Source: an uncultured Rhizobium sp.
GTDB taxonomy: Bacteria; Pseudomonadota; Alphaproteobacteria; Rhizobiales; Rhizobiaceae
Assembly (NCBI GenBank): GCA_945952415.1
Contig: CAMFIF010000034.1
Location: 1-37,525, forward strand
Direction: 5' to 3'
Length of the DNA: 37,525 bases
The translations under genes were made by a program, and so were the position numbers. Below, in pieces: positions 28,580-37,525 of this stretch. The notes below the pieces were generated by a model, which ran no database searches, was not told where the DNA came from, and saw only the letters and a program-made list of their open reading frames with translations. Within the stretch, counting starts at the first letter, position 1; each line of letters starts with the position of its first letter.

Positions 28580-29374
28580 ATGCGCACCGAAAAGAACCGT
28601 ATTATCACCATTGCAAACCAGAAAGGGGGGGTCGGGAAAACCACAACCGCCATCAATCTGGCGACTGCCCTGGCGGCCATTGGTGAACGGGTGCTCATCA
28701 TCGATCTAGATCCGCAGGGCAATGCCAGCACCGGACTGGGCATAGACCGCAAAAACCGGGTTCACTCCTCCTATGATGTGCTGATCGGTGCGGCGACCGT
28801 TGGGGAAACCGCGGTACAGACGGCGGTACCAAACCTCTACATCATTCCCTCGACCATGGATCTGCTCGGGCTCGAAATGGAGATTGCCAACCAGCCTGAT
28901 CGCGTCTTCCGGCTGAAGCGATCCCTGCAGGGGGAGGAAGCCCAGAGCTTCAGTTATATCCTGGTCGATTGCCCCCCCTCTTTCAATCTACTGACCATGA
29001 ATGCGATGGCCGCGGCCCATTCGGTGCTCGTGCCGTTGCAGTGTGAATTCTTTGCGCTGGAAGGCCTTTCTCAGCTTCTGGAGACGGTCAATCAGGTGCG
29101 GCGTACGGTCAATCCGACGCTCGATATCCAGGGGATCGTGCTGACCATGTTCGATTCCCGCAATAATCTTGCACAGCAGGTGGTCAGTGATGTTCGCACT
29201 CATCTGGGCGACAAGGTGTATCATACCCTGATCCCTCGCAATGTCCGCGTCTCTGAAGCGCCCTCCTATGGCAAGCCCGCGATCCTTTATGATCTGAAAT
29301 GCGCCGGTAGCCAGGCCTATCTGCAGCTTGCCTCGGAAGTCATTCAGCGCGAGCGGCAGAGGAAGGCCGCTTAA
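28580..29374 (+). CDS. parA: Chromosome-partitioning ATPase ParA
   Basis: ParA binds DNA nonspecifically as an ATP dimer and moves ParB-parS complexes. The 264-residue product has the deviant Walker A KGGVGKTTT (residues 15-23, signature Lys15), Walker A' DLDPQGNASTGLG, and Walker B ILVDCPPSFNLLTMNA. There is no N-terminal HTH extension, as expected for a chromosomal (type Ib-like, short) ParA. The Walker A codons contain a seven-G run. The gene starts 18 nt after rsmG and precedes parB by 24 nt, so one operon with mnmG and rsmG is likely. Confidence 0.97.
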   Translation: MRTEKNRIITIANQKGGVGKTTTAINLATALAAIGERVLIIDLDPQGNASTGLGIDRKNRVHSSYDVLIGAATVGETAVQTAVPNLYIIPSTMDLLGLEMEIANQPDRVFRLKRSLQGEEAQSFSYILVDCPPSFNLLTMNAMAAAHSVLVPLQCEFFALEGLSQLLETVNQVRRTVNPTLDIQGIVLTMFDSRNNLAQQVVSDVRTHLGDKVYHTLIPRNVRVSEAPSYGKPAILYDLKCAGSQAYLQLASEVIQRERQRKAA

Positions 29375-29398
29375 GTTATTGGTATTATGGAGTAAAAC

Positions 29399-30280
29399 AT
29401 GAACGACGATCTCTCCAAGCGCCGCCTCGGCCGTGGACTGGCCGCCCTGATCGGCGAAATGGATCAACCGATCCAGCCCGATGCCGCGCGCGCCGGGGTC
29501 AACCCGGATCGTCTGGTTCCCATTGAATATATATCGCGCAATCCGCGCAATCCTCGCCGCTATTTTGATGAGGCAGAGCTTCAGGATCTCGCCTCCTCCA
29601 TTCGCCAGCATGGGATTGTTCAACCGGTCGTTGTGCGTACGCTTGGATCCAATCAGTATGAAATCATTGCCGGCGAGCGCCGGTGGCGGGCCGCGCAGCT
29701 AGCTGGCTTTACCGAGGTGCCTGTCATCGTTCGCGATGTGGACGACCGTACGGCGCTTGAAATCGCTATCGTCGAGAATGTACAGCGCGCGGATCTCAAT
29801 CCGCTTGAAGAGGCGCTCGGCTACGAGCAGCTGATTTCCGAGCATGGCTATACCCAAAACGATCTTGGCGAAATCATCGGCAAGAGCCGAAGCCATGTGG
29901 CAAACAGCCTGCGACTTTTGAAGCTGCCCGATCCTGTCAAGGACATGCTGGCCGACGGCTCTTTATCGGCGGGCCACGCCCGCGCGCTGGTCTCGACTTC
30001 TGATCCCGCTCAACTGGCGCGGACGATCGTTTCCAAGGGTCTCTCCGTGCGCGATGCCGAACGGCTGGCGCAGAATGATATCAAGGGTTTGAGCGCACCG
30101 GCGGCGAAACCCGGCCGGATTGAGAAGGATTCAGACACGCTGGCGCTCGAGCGTAGTCTTTCCGATGCGCTAGGCCTCGAAGTGACCATTGCCCATAAGG
30201 GGCATGCCGGCAGTATCAAGATTGCCTATCGCACCCTGGAACAGCTGGAAGATATCTGCCGCTTGCTTGAGCGTCGATAA
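29399..30280 (+). CDS. parB: Chromosome-partitioning protein ParB
   Basis: ParB is a CTP-dependent DNA clamp that loads at parS and spreads. The 293-residue product has the N-terminal ParA-activating tail with [11 protein letters not shown] (about 10-20), the CTP-binding fold with GERRWR at 92-97 and ENVQR at 126-130, the central HTH domain ([27 protein letters not shown], about 151-177), and a C-terminal dimerisation domain. GGAG lies 6 nt before the ATG. Its likely targets are the four parS sites in this window. It ends 21 bp from the convergent holA. Confidence 0.97.
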   Translation: MNDDLSKRRLGRGLAALIGEMDQPIQPDAARAGVNPDRLVPIEYISRNPRNPRRYFDEAELQDLASSIRQHGIVQPVVVRTLGSNQYEIIAGERRWRAAQLAGFTEVPVIVRDVDDRTALEIAIVENVQRADLNPLEEALGYEQLISEHGYTQNDLGEIIGKSRSHVANSLRLLKLPDPVKDMLADGSLSAGHARALVSTSDPAQLARTIVSKGLSVRDAERLAQNDIKGLSAPAAKPGRIEKDSDTLALERSLSDALGLEVTIAHKGHAGSIKIAYRTLEQLEDICRLLERR

Positions 30281-30301
30281 ACCTTCATCGATTCGATCCC
30301 G

Positions 30302-31348
30302 TTACGACCGGCCATTGCCTCTTGCGGACTGAAGCGTGATGGAAAGCAGAAGCTGCAGGGCAATGCTTTCCTCCAGGCTTTGCCGCTGGCGTGACTGAAG
30401 AATGGCCATTTGCAGCCGGTTCATCTCACGGGCAAGCGCCTGCCCTGTCCAGGTGCGTAGCGCTCTTTCCAGAATGGGTTTGCGCTTGAAATGGATGGAA
30501 CGCCCCAGCGTCTGCATGACCTGTGCGGGCTGCAGGCGTTTTTCTTCCATTTCGGCGCGCATCTGGTCAAGAAGCTGGAATTGCCGCAGGCAGCCCTGCA
30601 GGACTAGAAAAATGGGTGTCTTCGATTGGGCGATCTTCTCCGCGGCATGGAGGAACTGGTTTCTGTCGCCGCTCAGAACCGCATCCACCGCTTCGTCCGC
30701 TGAAATGGCGCTGGCATCCCCGATGATCTCCCGCACATGGTGCTCTTCGATCACTTCCTGCCCCTTGCAATAGAGCGCCAGCTTGCGGATCTCATTCCGC
30801 GAAGCAAGGCGATCGCCGCCCAGGGAGGACAGGAGGGCCTCGCGCGCGTCCGGCGTAAGCCGGAGGCCGCTTGGACCAAGCTCGCTGTCGATAAGCCCGT
30901 TGAGCGCCCTAGCGTCATCGGCATAACAGGCGATGCTGCCGATCACCGGGCTGGCATCGGCTATCTTCCGGGTGCCCGTGCCCTTCTTCAGGTCACCGGC
31001 CTCTACGATCAACATGCTCTCGGCGGGCGGCTCGGCGGTCAGAAGCTGAAGCGCATCGATCAGGGGTTTCTCGTTCATTGCCCCTTTGACCCAGACCAGC
31101 CGGCTGCCACCAAAAAGCCCAAGGGACTGCATTTCTTCGATGATGCGTCCCGGCTGGGAGGAGAGATCGCCGGCATCAAGTCTGACGAGAGAAAAATCAT
31201 CGGCGAGATCGACACCCGACAGTGCGGCAAGTTCCTTTGCACGCTCTGAGACCAGGCCTCTGTCCGGGCCGTAGATCACGAATACGTGGTAGGGAAGGGG
31301 CTTCTTTCTCAAAAGCCCCTCGAAATCCTGATTTTTGATTTCCGCCAT
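30302..31348 (-). CDS. holA: DNA polymerase III delta subunit
   Basis: The delta subunit opens the beta sliding clamp as part of the clamp loader. The 348-residue product has the N-terminal AAA+-like domain that begins YHVFVIYGPDRGLVSERAKELA; the Walker A is degenerate, as in the family. A middle lid region (EIRKLALYCKGQEVIEEHHV) and a C-terminal helical collar domain follow. The gene is 3 nt after lptE in the leftward leuS-lptE-holA set and converges on parB with only 21 bp between stops; no obvious hairpin lies in that gap. Confidence 0.92.
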   Translation of the reverse strand: MAEIKNQDFEGLLRKKPLPYHVFVIYGPDRGLVSERAKELAALSGVDLADDFSLVRLDAGDLSSQPGRIIEEMQSLGLFGGSRLVWVKGAMNEKPLIDALQLLTAEPPAESMLIVEAGDLKKGTGTRKIADASPVIGSIACYADDARALNGLIDSELGPSGLRLTPDAREALLSSLGGDRLASRNEIRKLALYCKGQEVIEEHHVREIIGDASAISADEAVDAVLSGDRNQFLHAAEKIAQSKTPIFLVLQGCLRQFQLLDQMRAEMEEKRLQPAQVMQTLGRSIHFKRKPILERALRTWTGQALAREMNRLQMAILQSRQRQSLEESIALQLLLSITLQSARGNGRS

Positions 31349-31351
31349 GAC

Positions 31352-31873
31352 TCAGCGCGACAGGGCGGTTGCAATATCCGCGCGGATCAGCTCGGCAAGC
31401 TCGTTGCTGGCGCGGTTTTCCGCGTCCCGCACGGCGCGGGTATTGGCGAATTCCTGGATGGAATAGTCGACCAGGGCGACGGCCGAACGCCTGCCGGATT
31501 TCAGCACCTGAAGATCGCTGTTGCGGGTGATGCTGTAGGTGGCGGAGACGGTGACCTTGGCGGCCCGGGCGGTATCGGACGAGTCGATCAGAAGCAGCTT
31601 GGTGACATTGCTGGAGACCTGCAGCTTCACATCATAATCGGCCTTGGCCGGCTCCCCTGCCCCACCGGAGGTCAGGAAGATCAGGCGGTTGCGAACCACC
31701 TGCTCCACCCGGCTCGTGGCTTCGGAGAAGGCGATGGCGCCGAGCCGAGCGGCCGTCTGACCCTCGTTGTCATAGAGCGGACGCACCTGGCAGGACGACA
31801 GAAGGCCCGCGCCCAGAAGGGCGAAGGCGACGAGCGCCAGGCGCCGGACGGTCTTTTTCGGTTCAGACGACAA
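31352..31873 (-). CDS. lptE: LPS-assembly lipoprotein LptE
   Basis: LptE plugs the LptD barrel in the outer membrane and helps insert lipopolysaccharide. The 173-residue product has a lipoprotein signal: basic KKTVRR, hydrophobic [12 protein letters not shown], and the lipobox LLSSC with Cys28, followed by QVRPLYD, typical of alphaproteobacterial LptE. The start is TTG at 31871-31873, inside the end of leuS (11-bp overlap), with GAGGA about 9 nt upstream; no ATG is available before the signal peptide. The neighbours leuS and holA fit the usual leuS-lptE-holA order. Confidence 0.9.
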   Translation of the reverse strand: MSSEPKKTVRRLALVAFALLGAGLLSSCQVRPLYDNEGQTAARLGAIAFSEATSRVEQVVRNRLIFLTSGGAGEPAKADYDVKLQVSSNVTKLLLIDSSDTARAAKVTVSATYSITRNSDLQVLKSGRRSAVALVDYSIQEFANTRAVRDAENRASNELAELIRADIATALSR

Positions 31874-34493
31874 TGTTCACGATCCTCTGCGGAACGACGA
31901 TGACTTTCTTCGGTGCCTTTCCGTCCAGAGCCTGCTGAACGGGCGCCAGGGCCAGAACGGCCGTTGTGACAGCATTCTGGTCCGCATCGCGCGCGATTGT
32001 CAATTCAGCCCTTTTCTTGCCGTTGATCTGCACGGGCAGGGTGATTTCGTTTTCGGAAACCAGCGCTTCATGGAAAGCGGGCCAGCCAGCGGTGGCGACC
32101 AGGCCCTCGTTTCCGAGCACCTTCCAGCATTCTTCCGCAAGATGCGGGGTCATCGGCGCGATCAGTTGCACGAGAATGGTGGCGGCCTCTCGCAGCGCGG
32201 AAGCCATTGCGGGGCTCGCCTCGCCTGCCGCGGCGGCCGTCAGCGGCGCGGCGAGGCTGTTCACCAGTTCATAGATCCGCGCCACGGCCTTGTTGAAGGC
32301 GAGCTTGTCGTAATCGCCCTGCACGGCCTTCAGCGTCTTGTGTGCCGCCTGAGAGACAGCCAAGGCCTCTCCTTCCAGGGCAGGCGCTGCGGGAACCGCA
32401 ACCAGGGCCGGGGCTGCTTCCGAAACGAGGCGCCAGACGCGCTGTACGAAACGATGTGCGCCCTCGACGCCGGCTTCCGACCAGATCACGTCCCTGTCCG
32501 GCGGGCTGTCCGACAGTACGAAGAACCGGGCCGTGTCGGCCCCGTAAGAGGCAATGATGTCATCGGGATCGACGACATTCTTCTTCGACTTCGACATTTT
32601 CTCGATCGAGCCGATCTTCACCTCTTCGCCGGATTCCAGGTGGAAGGCGCGGCGCTTGCCATCGCCTTCCTCGAAACGCAGCTCGGCCGGCGAGATCCAT
32701 TCGCGGCTGAGGCCCTCGCCGCGGCTATAGGTTTCATGCACCACCATGCCCTGGGTGAAGAGGCCCTTGAAGGGCTCCTTCAGGTCCAGATGGCCGGTGG
32801 CCTGCATGGCGCGGGTGAAGAAGCGGGAGTAGAGCAGATGCAGGATCGCATGCTCGATCCCGCCGATATACTGGTCGACGGGCAGCCAGCTATTGGCCGC
32901 GGACGGGTCGGTCGGGTTCTTCTCCCAGGGTGCCGTGAAGCGGGCGAAATACCAGCTGGAATCCACGAATGTATCCATGGTGTCGGTTTCACGGCGCGCA
33001 TCCTTGCCGCAGCAGGGGCAGGACACATGCCGCCAAGTGGCATGGCGGTCGAGCGGATTGCCCGGCTTGTCGAAGTCGATGTCGTCGGGTAGGCGGACCG
33101 GCAGGTCCTTCTTCGGAACCGGTACCACCCCGCAGACCTCGCAGTGGATCACGGGGATCGGGCATCCCCAGTAACGCTGGCGGGAGATGCCCCAGTCGCG
33201 CAGGCGGAAATTCACCTTGCGCTCGCCCTGCGGCTTGCCGCGCAGCGTCTGCGCGGAAATGCGCCTTGCCACTTCCTCGAAGGCTTCCTCCGTGGAGAGA
33301 CCGTCGAGATAGCGAGAATTGATCATCACGCCGTCACCGTCATAGGCCACATCACCGACGGTGAAGGTGGCTGAGTCCCCGTCGCGCGGCATCACGACCG
33401 GCACGACAGGCAGATCGTATTTCCGGGCGAAATCGAGGTCGCGCTGGTCGCCGGAGGGGCAGCCGAAGATGGCGCCCGTACCATAATCCATCAGCACGAA
33501 ATTCGCGACATAGACCGGCAGTTCCCAGGCGGGATCCAGCGGATGGCGCACCTTCACGCCGGTATCGATGCCTTTCTTCTCGGCAGTCTCGAGCGCGGCC
33601 AGCGAGGTGCCGGCGCGGCGGCACTCGTCGCAGAACTGGCGAACGGCCTCGTTCTTTTCCGATACGGCTTTGGCCAACGGGTGGTCGGCGGCAATGGCCA
33701 GGAAGGAGGCGCCGAAGAGCGTGTCGGGGCGGGTCGTGTAGACGGTCACTTCGTCATGGCCGGATGCGGTGCCGCTTTCCACCACGTCCCAGCGGATGGT
33801 CATGCCTTCGGAGCGGCCGATCCAGTTCTTCTGCATCAGCCGGACCTTTTCGGGCCACTGGTCGAGCGTTTCGAGCGAGTCCAGCAGATCCTGGCTGAAA
33901 TCTGTGATCTTGAAGAACCACTGGGTGAGCTCGCGCTGCTCCACCAGCGCGCCGGAGCGCCAGCCGCGGCCATCGATGACCTGCTCGTTGGCCAGAACCG
34001 TCATGTCTTCCGGGTCCCAGTTGACCTTGGAATTCTTGCGGTAGACCAAACCCTTTTCCAGGAAATCCAAGAAGAGATGCTGCTGGCGATGGTAATAATC
34101 CACGTCACAGGTGGCGAATTCGCGCGACCAGTCGAGCGACAGGCCCATGCTTTTGAGCTGGCCGCGCATGGTAGCGATGTTTTCGTAGGTCCAGGCCTTC
34201 GGGTGGACCTTGTTCTTCATCGCCGCATTTTCGGCGGGCATGCCGAAGGCATCCCAGCCCATGGGGTGCAGCACGTTATAACCGCGGGCGCGCTTGTAGC
34301 GGGCTACCACGTCGCCCATGGCATAGTTGCGCACATGGCCCATGTGGATGCGCCCGGAGGGATAGGGGAACATCTCAAGGACGTAATATTTCTCGCGCGG
34401 ATCGTTGTTGTCGGTTTCGAAAACCTTGTCTTCGTTCCATTTCGCCTGCCAGCGGGGCTCGGCGTCGCGCGGATTGTAACGTTCGTTGGCCAT
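31863..34493 (-). CDS. leuS: Leucyl-tRNA synthetase
   Basis: LeuRS charges tRNA-Leu and edits mischarged products. The 876-residue class I synthetase has the HIGH motif as HMGH (50-53, in [11 protein letters not shown]), the KMSKS motif in [14 protein letters not shown], a zinc-binding ribbon in the CP1/catalytic region ([13 protein letters not shown] and CPCCGKD), and the editing domain with [14 protein letters not shown]. The ATG at 34491-34493 matches the family start [15 protein letters not shown]; an in-frame ATG 17 codons upstream gives a hydrophobic extension that is not typical. It is the first gene of the leftward leuS-lptE-holA set. Confidence 0.97.
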   Translation of the reverse strand: MANERYNPRDAEPRWQAKWNEDKVFETDNNDPREKYYVLEMFPYPSGRIHMGHVRNYAMGDVVARYKRARGYNVLHPMGWDAFGMPAENAAMKNKVHPKAWTYENIATMRGQLKSMGLSLDWSREFATCDVDYYHRQQHLFLDFLEKGLVYRKNSKVNWDPEDMTVLANEQVIDGRGWRSGALVEQRELTQWFFKITDFSQDLLDSLETLDQWPEKVRLMQKNWIGRSEGMTIRWDVVESGTASGHDEVTVYTTRPDTLFGASFLAIAADHPLAKAVSEKNEAVRQFCDECRRAGTSLAALETAEKKGIDTGVKVRHPLDPAWELPVYVANFVLMDYGTGAIFGCPSGDQRDLDFARKYDLPVVPVVMPRDGDSATFTVGDVAYDGDGVMINSRYLDGLSTEEAFEEVARRISAQTLRGKPQGERKVNFRLRDWGISRQRYWGCPIPVIHCEVCGVVPVPKKDLPVRLPDDIDFDKPGNPLDRHATWRHVSCPCCGKDARRETDTMDTFVDSSWYFARFTAPWEKNPTDPSAANSWLPVDQYIGGIEHAILHLLYSRFFTRAMQATGHLDLKEPFKGLFTQGMVVHETYSRGEGLSREWISPAELRFEEGDGKRRAFHLESGEEVKIGSIEKMSKSKKNVVDPDDIIASYGADTARFFVLSDSPPDRDVIWSEAGVEGAHRFVQRVWRLVSEAAPALVAVPAAPALEGEALAVSQAAHKTLKAVQGDYDKLAFNKAVARIYELVNSLAAPLTAAAAGEASPAMASALREAATILVQLIAPMTPHLAEECWKVLGNEGLVATAGWPAFHEALVSENEITLPVQINGKKRAELTIARDADQNAVTTAVLALAPVQQALDGKAPKKVIVVPQRIVNIVV

Positions 34494-34688
34494 GTCGAGA
34501 AAATTCCAGAAAATCAGGGAAGAATTGGGGCTGACCTTCACCATGAAACCGCCCGAGCGTCAAGTTTTCCGGGCGCGCTGCGGCAAAGTTTGCCGGGCTG
34601 GCCGGGCGGGAAGGCTTGGCATTGCCTCCTGTCCGGTTTACTGAAACGGCTTACTTCAGGCGATCCTGACAGCAGCGAGGCAGAGGGC

Positions 34689-35348
34689 ATGACGATCGAG
34701 GCAAGGCTCAGCGACGTGCGGGCAAAGATTGCGGCGGCGGAGAAGGCAGCGCGCAGACCCGGCGGGGCTGCCACGCTGGTTGCCGTTTCCAAGACTTTCG
34801 GTGCGGAGGAGATCCGCCCAGTGATTGCAGCCGGCCAGCGGGTTTTCGGTGAGAACCGGGTTCAGGAAAGCCAGGGCAAATGGCCGGCGCTCAAGGCCGA
34901 GCATGACGATATCGAACTGCACCTCATCGGCCCGCTGCAATCCAACAAGGCGGCAGATGCGGTCGCTCTTTTCGATGTGATCGAAACGGTCGACCGGGAG
35001 AAAATTGCCCGGGCACTTGCCGCGGAAATGAAGGCGCAGGGCCGGTCCCTCCCCGTCTATGTGCAGGTGAATACCGGCCTCGAGCCACAAAAAGCCGGCA
35101 TCGCTCCCGAGGACGCCGTTTCCTTTGCCGGATTCTGCAAGAGGGAACTCTGTCTCGATGTGATCGGCTTCATGTGCATTCCGCCGGCGGAGGAAAATCC
35201 CGGGCCGCATTTTGCACTGCTCGCCAAACTGGCGAAGGAAGCAGGCCTGGAGAAACTCTCCATGGGCATGTCCGGCGATTTTGAAACGGCCATAGCCTTC
35301 GGTGCCACCAGCGTGCGCGTGGGCTCCGCCATCTTCGGCGCCCGCTGA
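34689..35348 (+). CDS. YggS-family PLP homeostasis protein
   Basis: The 219-residue single-barrel protein is in the YggS/PROSC (PLPBP) family, which binds PLP and buffers vitamin B6 and amino-acid pools but has no known catalytic turnover. The PLP lysine is in TLVAVSKTFGAEEIR (about residue 36). QRVFGENRVQES, HLIGPLQSNKA and LSMGMSGDFETAIAFGATSVRVGSAIFG are family signatures. The ATG at 34689 follows GAGG and is chosen over the longer open frame, which covers the end of leuS. A 195-bp gap separates it from the divergent leuS and holds a GGCAAAGTTTGCC palindrome. Confidence 0.93.
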   Translation: MTIEARLSDVRAKIAAAEKAARRPGGAATLVAVSKTFGAEEIRPVIAAGQRVFGENRVQESQGKWPALKAEHDDIELHLIGPLQSNKAADAVALFDVIETVDREKIARALAAEMKAQGRSLPVYVQVNTGLEPQKAGIAPEDAVSFAGFCKRELCLDVIGFMCIPPAEENPGPHFALLAKLAKEAGLEKLSMGMSGDFETAIAFGATSVRVGSAIFGAR

Positions 35349-35465
35349 GAGAGACCTAAGTGGCAAGCGTCAAAACAGGGGCCTGCGGCAGCCTCCGGGG
35401 CCTCTCCTGCTTTAGTATGGCTTTCCCTCGCCTTCGTTTCGCCCGTACATTTCCGCGGATTTTGC

Positions 35466-35480
35466 GGGGGGCCTTCCCCC
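35466..35480 (+). other. GC-rich hairpin upstream of prpE
   Basis: GGGGG (35466-35470) pairs with CCCCC (35476-35480) around a 5-nt GCCTT loop in the 171-bp gap before prpE. It has no T run, so it is not a clear terminator; it lies about 30 nt before the prpE ribosome site. Confidence 0.35.
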
Positions 35481-35519
35481 TGCCCTTGGCATAGCCGGTT
35501 GCGGAATCGGGAGGAAAGC

Positions 35520-37424
35520 ATGGACAGCCTTTACAACCAGACCTACAGCCAGTGGCATTCCGATCCGGAAGCCTATTGGAAAACCCAGGCGGAGGCCATT
35601 CACTGGTATCGGAAGCCTGATGTCGTCTTCGACGGCGCGGCGGGTGTTTATGGGCGCTGGTTTCCCGATGCGGAGACCAATACCTGCTACAACTGTCTCG
35701 ACCGCCATGTGGAAGCTGGACGCGGTGACCAGAAGGCCGTCATCTATGACAGCCCGATGACCGGTGCGAAGCAGTCCTTCACCTATGCGGAAGTGCTCAA
35801 GGAGGTGGAGGCCGTCGCCGCCGCCATCGCCGCGCTCGGGATTGGCAAGGGCGATCGCGTCATCATCTACATGCCGATGATCCCGCAGGCCGTCTTTTCC
35901 ATGCTCGCCTGCGCGCGCCTCGGGGCGGTCCACTCAGTCGTCTTCGGCGGCTTTGCCGCCCATGAGCTTGCCACGCGCATCGACGATTGCGCGGCAAAGC
36001 TCGTCATTTCCGCGAGCTGCGGGCTGGAGCCCGGCCGCACGGTGGCCTACAAGCCGCTGCTCGACCATGCCATCGACATGGCGCAGCACAAGCCCGCCCA
36101 TTGCCTCGTCTATCAGCGCGACCAGCTGCATGCGCCGCTCCACGCCGGCCGCGACGTGGATTTCGAAACCGCCGTCGAGGCGGAACGGCAGAAGGCCACG
36201 CGCGTGCCCTGCGTCCCCGTTCTCGCCACCGATCCGCTCTACGTGCTCTATACCTCGGGCACGACGGGCCAGCCGAAGGGGGTGGTGCGGGACAATGGCG
36301 GCCACATGGTCGCCCTTCAGTGGACGATGAAAAACCTCTATGGTGTCAATCCCGGCGAGGTCTTCTGGGCAGCGTCCGACATCGGTTGGGTGGTCGGCCA
36401 CTCGTACATCGTCTACGGCCCGCTTCTGACCGGAAACACAACGATCATCTTCGAAGGAAAGCCGGTGGGTACGCCGGATGCCGGCACCTTCTGGCGTGTG
36501 GTGTCGGAACACGACGTCAAGGCCCTCTTCACCGCGCCGACGGCCTTCCGCGCCATCCGACGCGACGATCCGGATGGCGAGTTTGTCGGGAAATACGATC
36601 TTTCCGGCTTCCGCACCCTCTTCCTCGCCGGCGAGCGCGCCGATCCCGAAACGATCAAGTGGGCGGAAAGGATGCTTCAGGTGCCGGTCATCGATCACTG
36701 GTGGCAGACGGAAACCGGCTGGCCCATGGCCTGCAATCCTGTTGGCCTCGGCCAGTTGCCGGTGAAATATGGTTCACCGTCCGTTGCCGTTCCCGGCTAC
36801 AAGATCGAGGTTCTGGATGACGAGGGCCATCCGGTCGGGCCGGATACGCTCGGCAACGTGGTCGTGAAGCTGCCGCTTCCGCCTGGCTGCCTCGTTTCCT
36901 TCTGGAATGCGGACGAGCGCTTCCGCGCCTCCTGCCTTTCCGAATTCCCCGGCTACTACAAAACCGCGGATGCCGGCTACATGGACAGGGACGGCTATCT
37001 CTTCATCATGGCGCGCACGGATGACATCATCAATTGCGCCGGCCACCGCCTCTCCACGGGGGCCATGGAGGAGGTCTGCGCCATGCATCCGGATGTGGCC
37101 GAATGCGCGGTCATCGGCATCGCCGACGAACTCAAGGGCCAGATCCCCTGCGGCTTCCTGGTGCTGAAGAACAAGGTCACGCGCGATGCGGCCCTGATCA
37201 AGAAGGAGATCGTCAACCTGGTGCGCGACGAGATCGGCCCGGTCGCGGCCTTCAAGACCGTCATGATCGTCGAGCGCCTGCCCAAGACCCGCTCCGGCAA
37301 GATCCTTCGCGGCACCATGCAGAAGATCGCCGACGGCCTGCCGTGGAAAATGCCCGCCACCATCGACGACCCCGCGATCCTCGACGAGATCACCGAGCAT
37401 CTCAAGGCCCACGGGCACGGGTGA
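35520..37424 (+). CDS. prpE: Propionyl-CoA synthetase (acyl-CoA synthetase, ACS family)
   Basis: PrpE activates propionate to propionyl-CoA through an acyl-adenylate. The 634-residue product has the N-terminal ACAS_N region (YSQWHSDPEAYWKTQAEAIH), the AMP-binding P-loop YTSGTTGQPKGVV, then SDIGWVVGHSYIVYGPL and DHWWQTETGWP, and the C-terminal domain with the acetylatable Lys594 in PKTRSGKILRG. The segment after the P-loop (RDNGGHMVAL) and overall length fit the propionyl rather than acetyl branch, but activity toward acetate or butyrate is possible. The ATG at 35520 follows GAGGA by 4 nt. It stands alone with no linked methylcitrate genes in the window. Confidence 0.92.
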   Translation: MDSLYNQTYSQWHSDPEAYWKTQAEAIHWYRKPDVVFDGAAGVYGRWFPDAETNTCYNCLDRHVEAGRGDQKAVIYDSPMTGAKQSFTYAEVLKEVEAVAAAIAALGIGKGDRVIIYMPMIPQAVFSMLACARLGAVHSVVFGGFAAHELATRIDDCAAKLVISASCGLEPGRTVAYKPLLDHAIDMAQHKPAHCLVYQRDQLHAPLHAGRDVDFETAVEAERQKATRVPCVPVLATDPLYVLYTSGTTGQPKGVVRDNGGHMVALQWTMKNLYGVNPGEVFWAASDIGWVVGHSYIVYGPLLTGNTTIIFEGKPVGTPDAGTFWRVVSEHDVKALFTAPTAFRAIRRDDPDGEFVGKYDLSGFRTLFLAGERADPETIKWAERMLQVPVIDHWWQTETGWPMACNPVGLGQLPVKYGSPSVAVPGYKIEVLDDEGHPVGPDTLGNVVVKLPLPPGCLVSFWNADERFRASCLSEFPGYYKTADAGYMDRDGYLFIMARTDDIINCAGHRLSTGAMEEVCAMHPDVAECAVIGIADELKGQIPCGFLVLKNKVTRDAALIKKEIVNLVRDEIGPVAAFKTVMIVERLPKTRSGKILRGTMQKIADGLPWKMPATIDDPAILDEITEHLKAHGHG

Positions 37425-37475
37425 AGGCGAAGGGCAATGGGGGGCGGCCTCGCGTGGCGTTGAGTTAGACGCACC

Positions 37476-37525
37476 GCACCCCCCTCTGTCCCTGCCGGGA
37501 CATCTCCCCCTCAAGGGGGGAGATC
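37476..37525. repeat. GC-rich intergenic inverted repeat, cut by the window edge
   Basis: After prpE the sequence ends in a C-rich tract, TGTCCCTGCCGGGACA, and a 9-bp hairpin ATCTCCCCC (37502-37510) / GGGGGAGAT (37516-37524) with a TCAAG loop. I recall this kind of sequence, whose spurious translations contain ISPLEGEMSG-type peptides, as a dispersed element in rhizobial genomes; the copy number cannot be tested here. It may also serve as a terminator for prpE. Confidence 0.6.

Noticed and set aside
32070..33092. Plus-strand frame of 340 codons, and the longer frame from 33543
   Set aside because: Both are antisense to leuS, and the second only becomes real at the YggS-family start at 34689.
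36774..37514. Minus-strand frame of 246 codons opposite prpE
   Set aside because: It is a high-GC shadow of prpE, whose acyl-CoA synthetase motifs are continuous.

Overview
This window is ordinary-looking core chromosome of an alphaproteobacterium, most likely a member of the Rhizobiaceae or a close relative in the Rhizobiales/Hyphomicrobiales. The evidence is the gene order (trpF-trpB-trpA-accD-folC; timA-mltA-smr beside gyrB; dnaQ-coaE-aroE-maf-ppsR; hemE-hemJ-rho-mnmE-mnmG-rsmG-parA-parB; leuS-lptE-holA), a GC-rich sequence, an intracellular PHB depolymerase, and a GC-rich inverted repeat at the right edge that resembles dispersed elements of rhizobial genomes. I saw no tRNA, rRNA, CRISPR array, transposase, integrase, phage gene or toxin-antitoxin pair.

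Layout. Positions 1-5040 (minus strand) hold the end of tryptophan synthesis followed by accD and folC, whose C-terminal end lies outside the window. Positions 5090-8290 hold a YgjP-type metalloprotease, a small secreted orphan protein, a DUF2852 membrane protein and phaZ. After a 480-bp gap come a group II PLP decarboxylase (minus) and a nitroreductase (plus), which converges on gyrB. Upstream of gyrB is a tightly packed minus-strand set: timA-like, mltA, Smr-domain gene and an XRE regulator. fxsA and secB run on the plus strand. From 17541 to 21152 five overlapping or closely packed genes run leftward: ppsR, maf, aroE, coaE, dnaQ.

The main feature is the replication and segregation centre. 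The 389-bp gap between the divergent ppsR and hemE (21153-21541) has the position of the alphaproteobacterial chromosomal origin. It carries one perfect DnaA box, two 8-of-9 boxes set 11 bp apart, and AT-rich stretches. Transcription polarity flips there: the genes on each side run away from the gap. Four parS sites flank it: one inside the maf/aroE overlap (19689-19704), two in the mnmE-mnmG gap (25991-26006 and 26034-26049), and one perfect 16-mer inside rsmG (27967-27982). The cognate parA and parB genes follow at 28580-30280. A degenerate fifth palindrome overlaps the mnmG stop codon.

To the right, leuS-lptE-holA run leftward and converge on parB. A YggS-type PLP protein and the propionyl-CoA synthetase prpE run rightward. 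Together the window covers origin firing and segregation (oriC, DnaA boxes, ParABS), replication proteins (GyrB, DnaQ, HolA), transcription termination (Rho), tRNA and rRNA modification (MnmE, MnmG, RsmG), haem synthesis (HemE, HemJ), cofactor and amino-acid synthesis (FolC, CoaE, AroE, Trp), envelope functions (LptE, MltA, SecB) and carbon-store metabolism (PhaZ, PrpE, PpsR). I did not find an undescribed system. The most unusual signals are the way parS sequences are woven into stop codons and coding sequence, and a few family-level oddities (AccD without a full zinc ribbon, MltA without a signal peptide).
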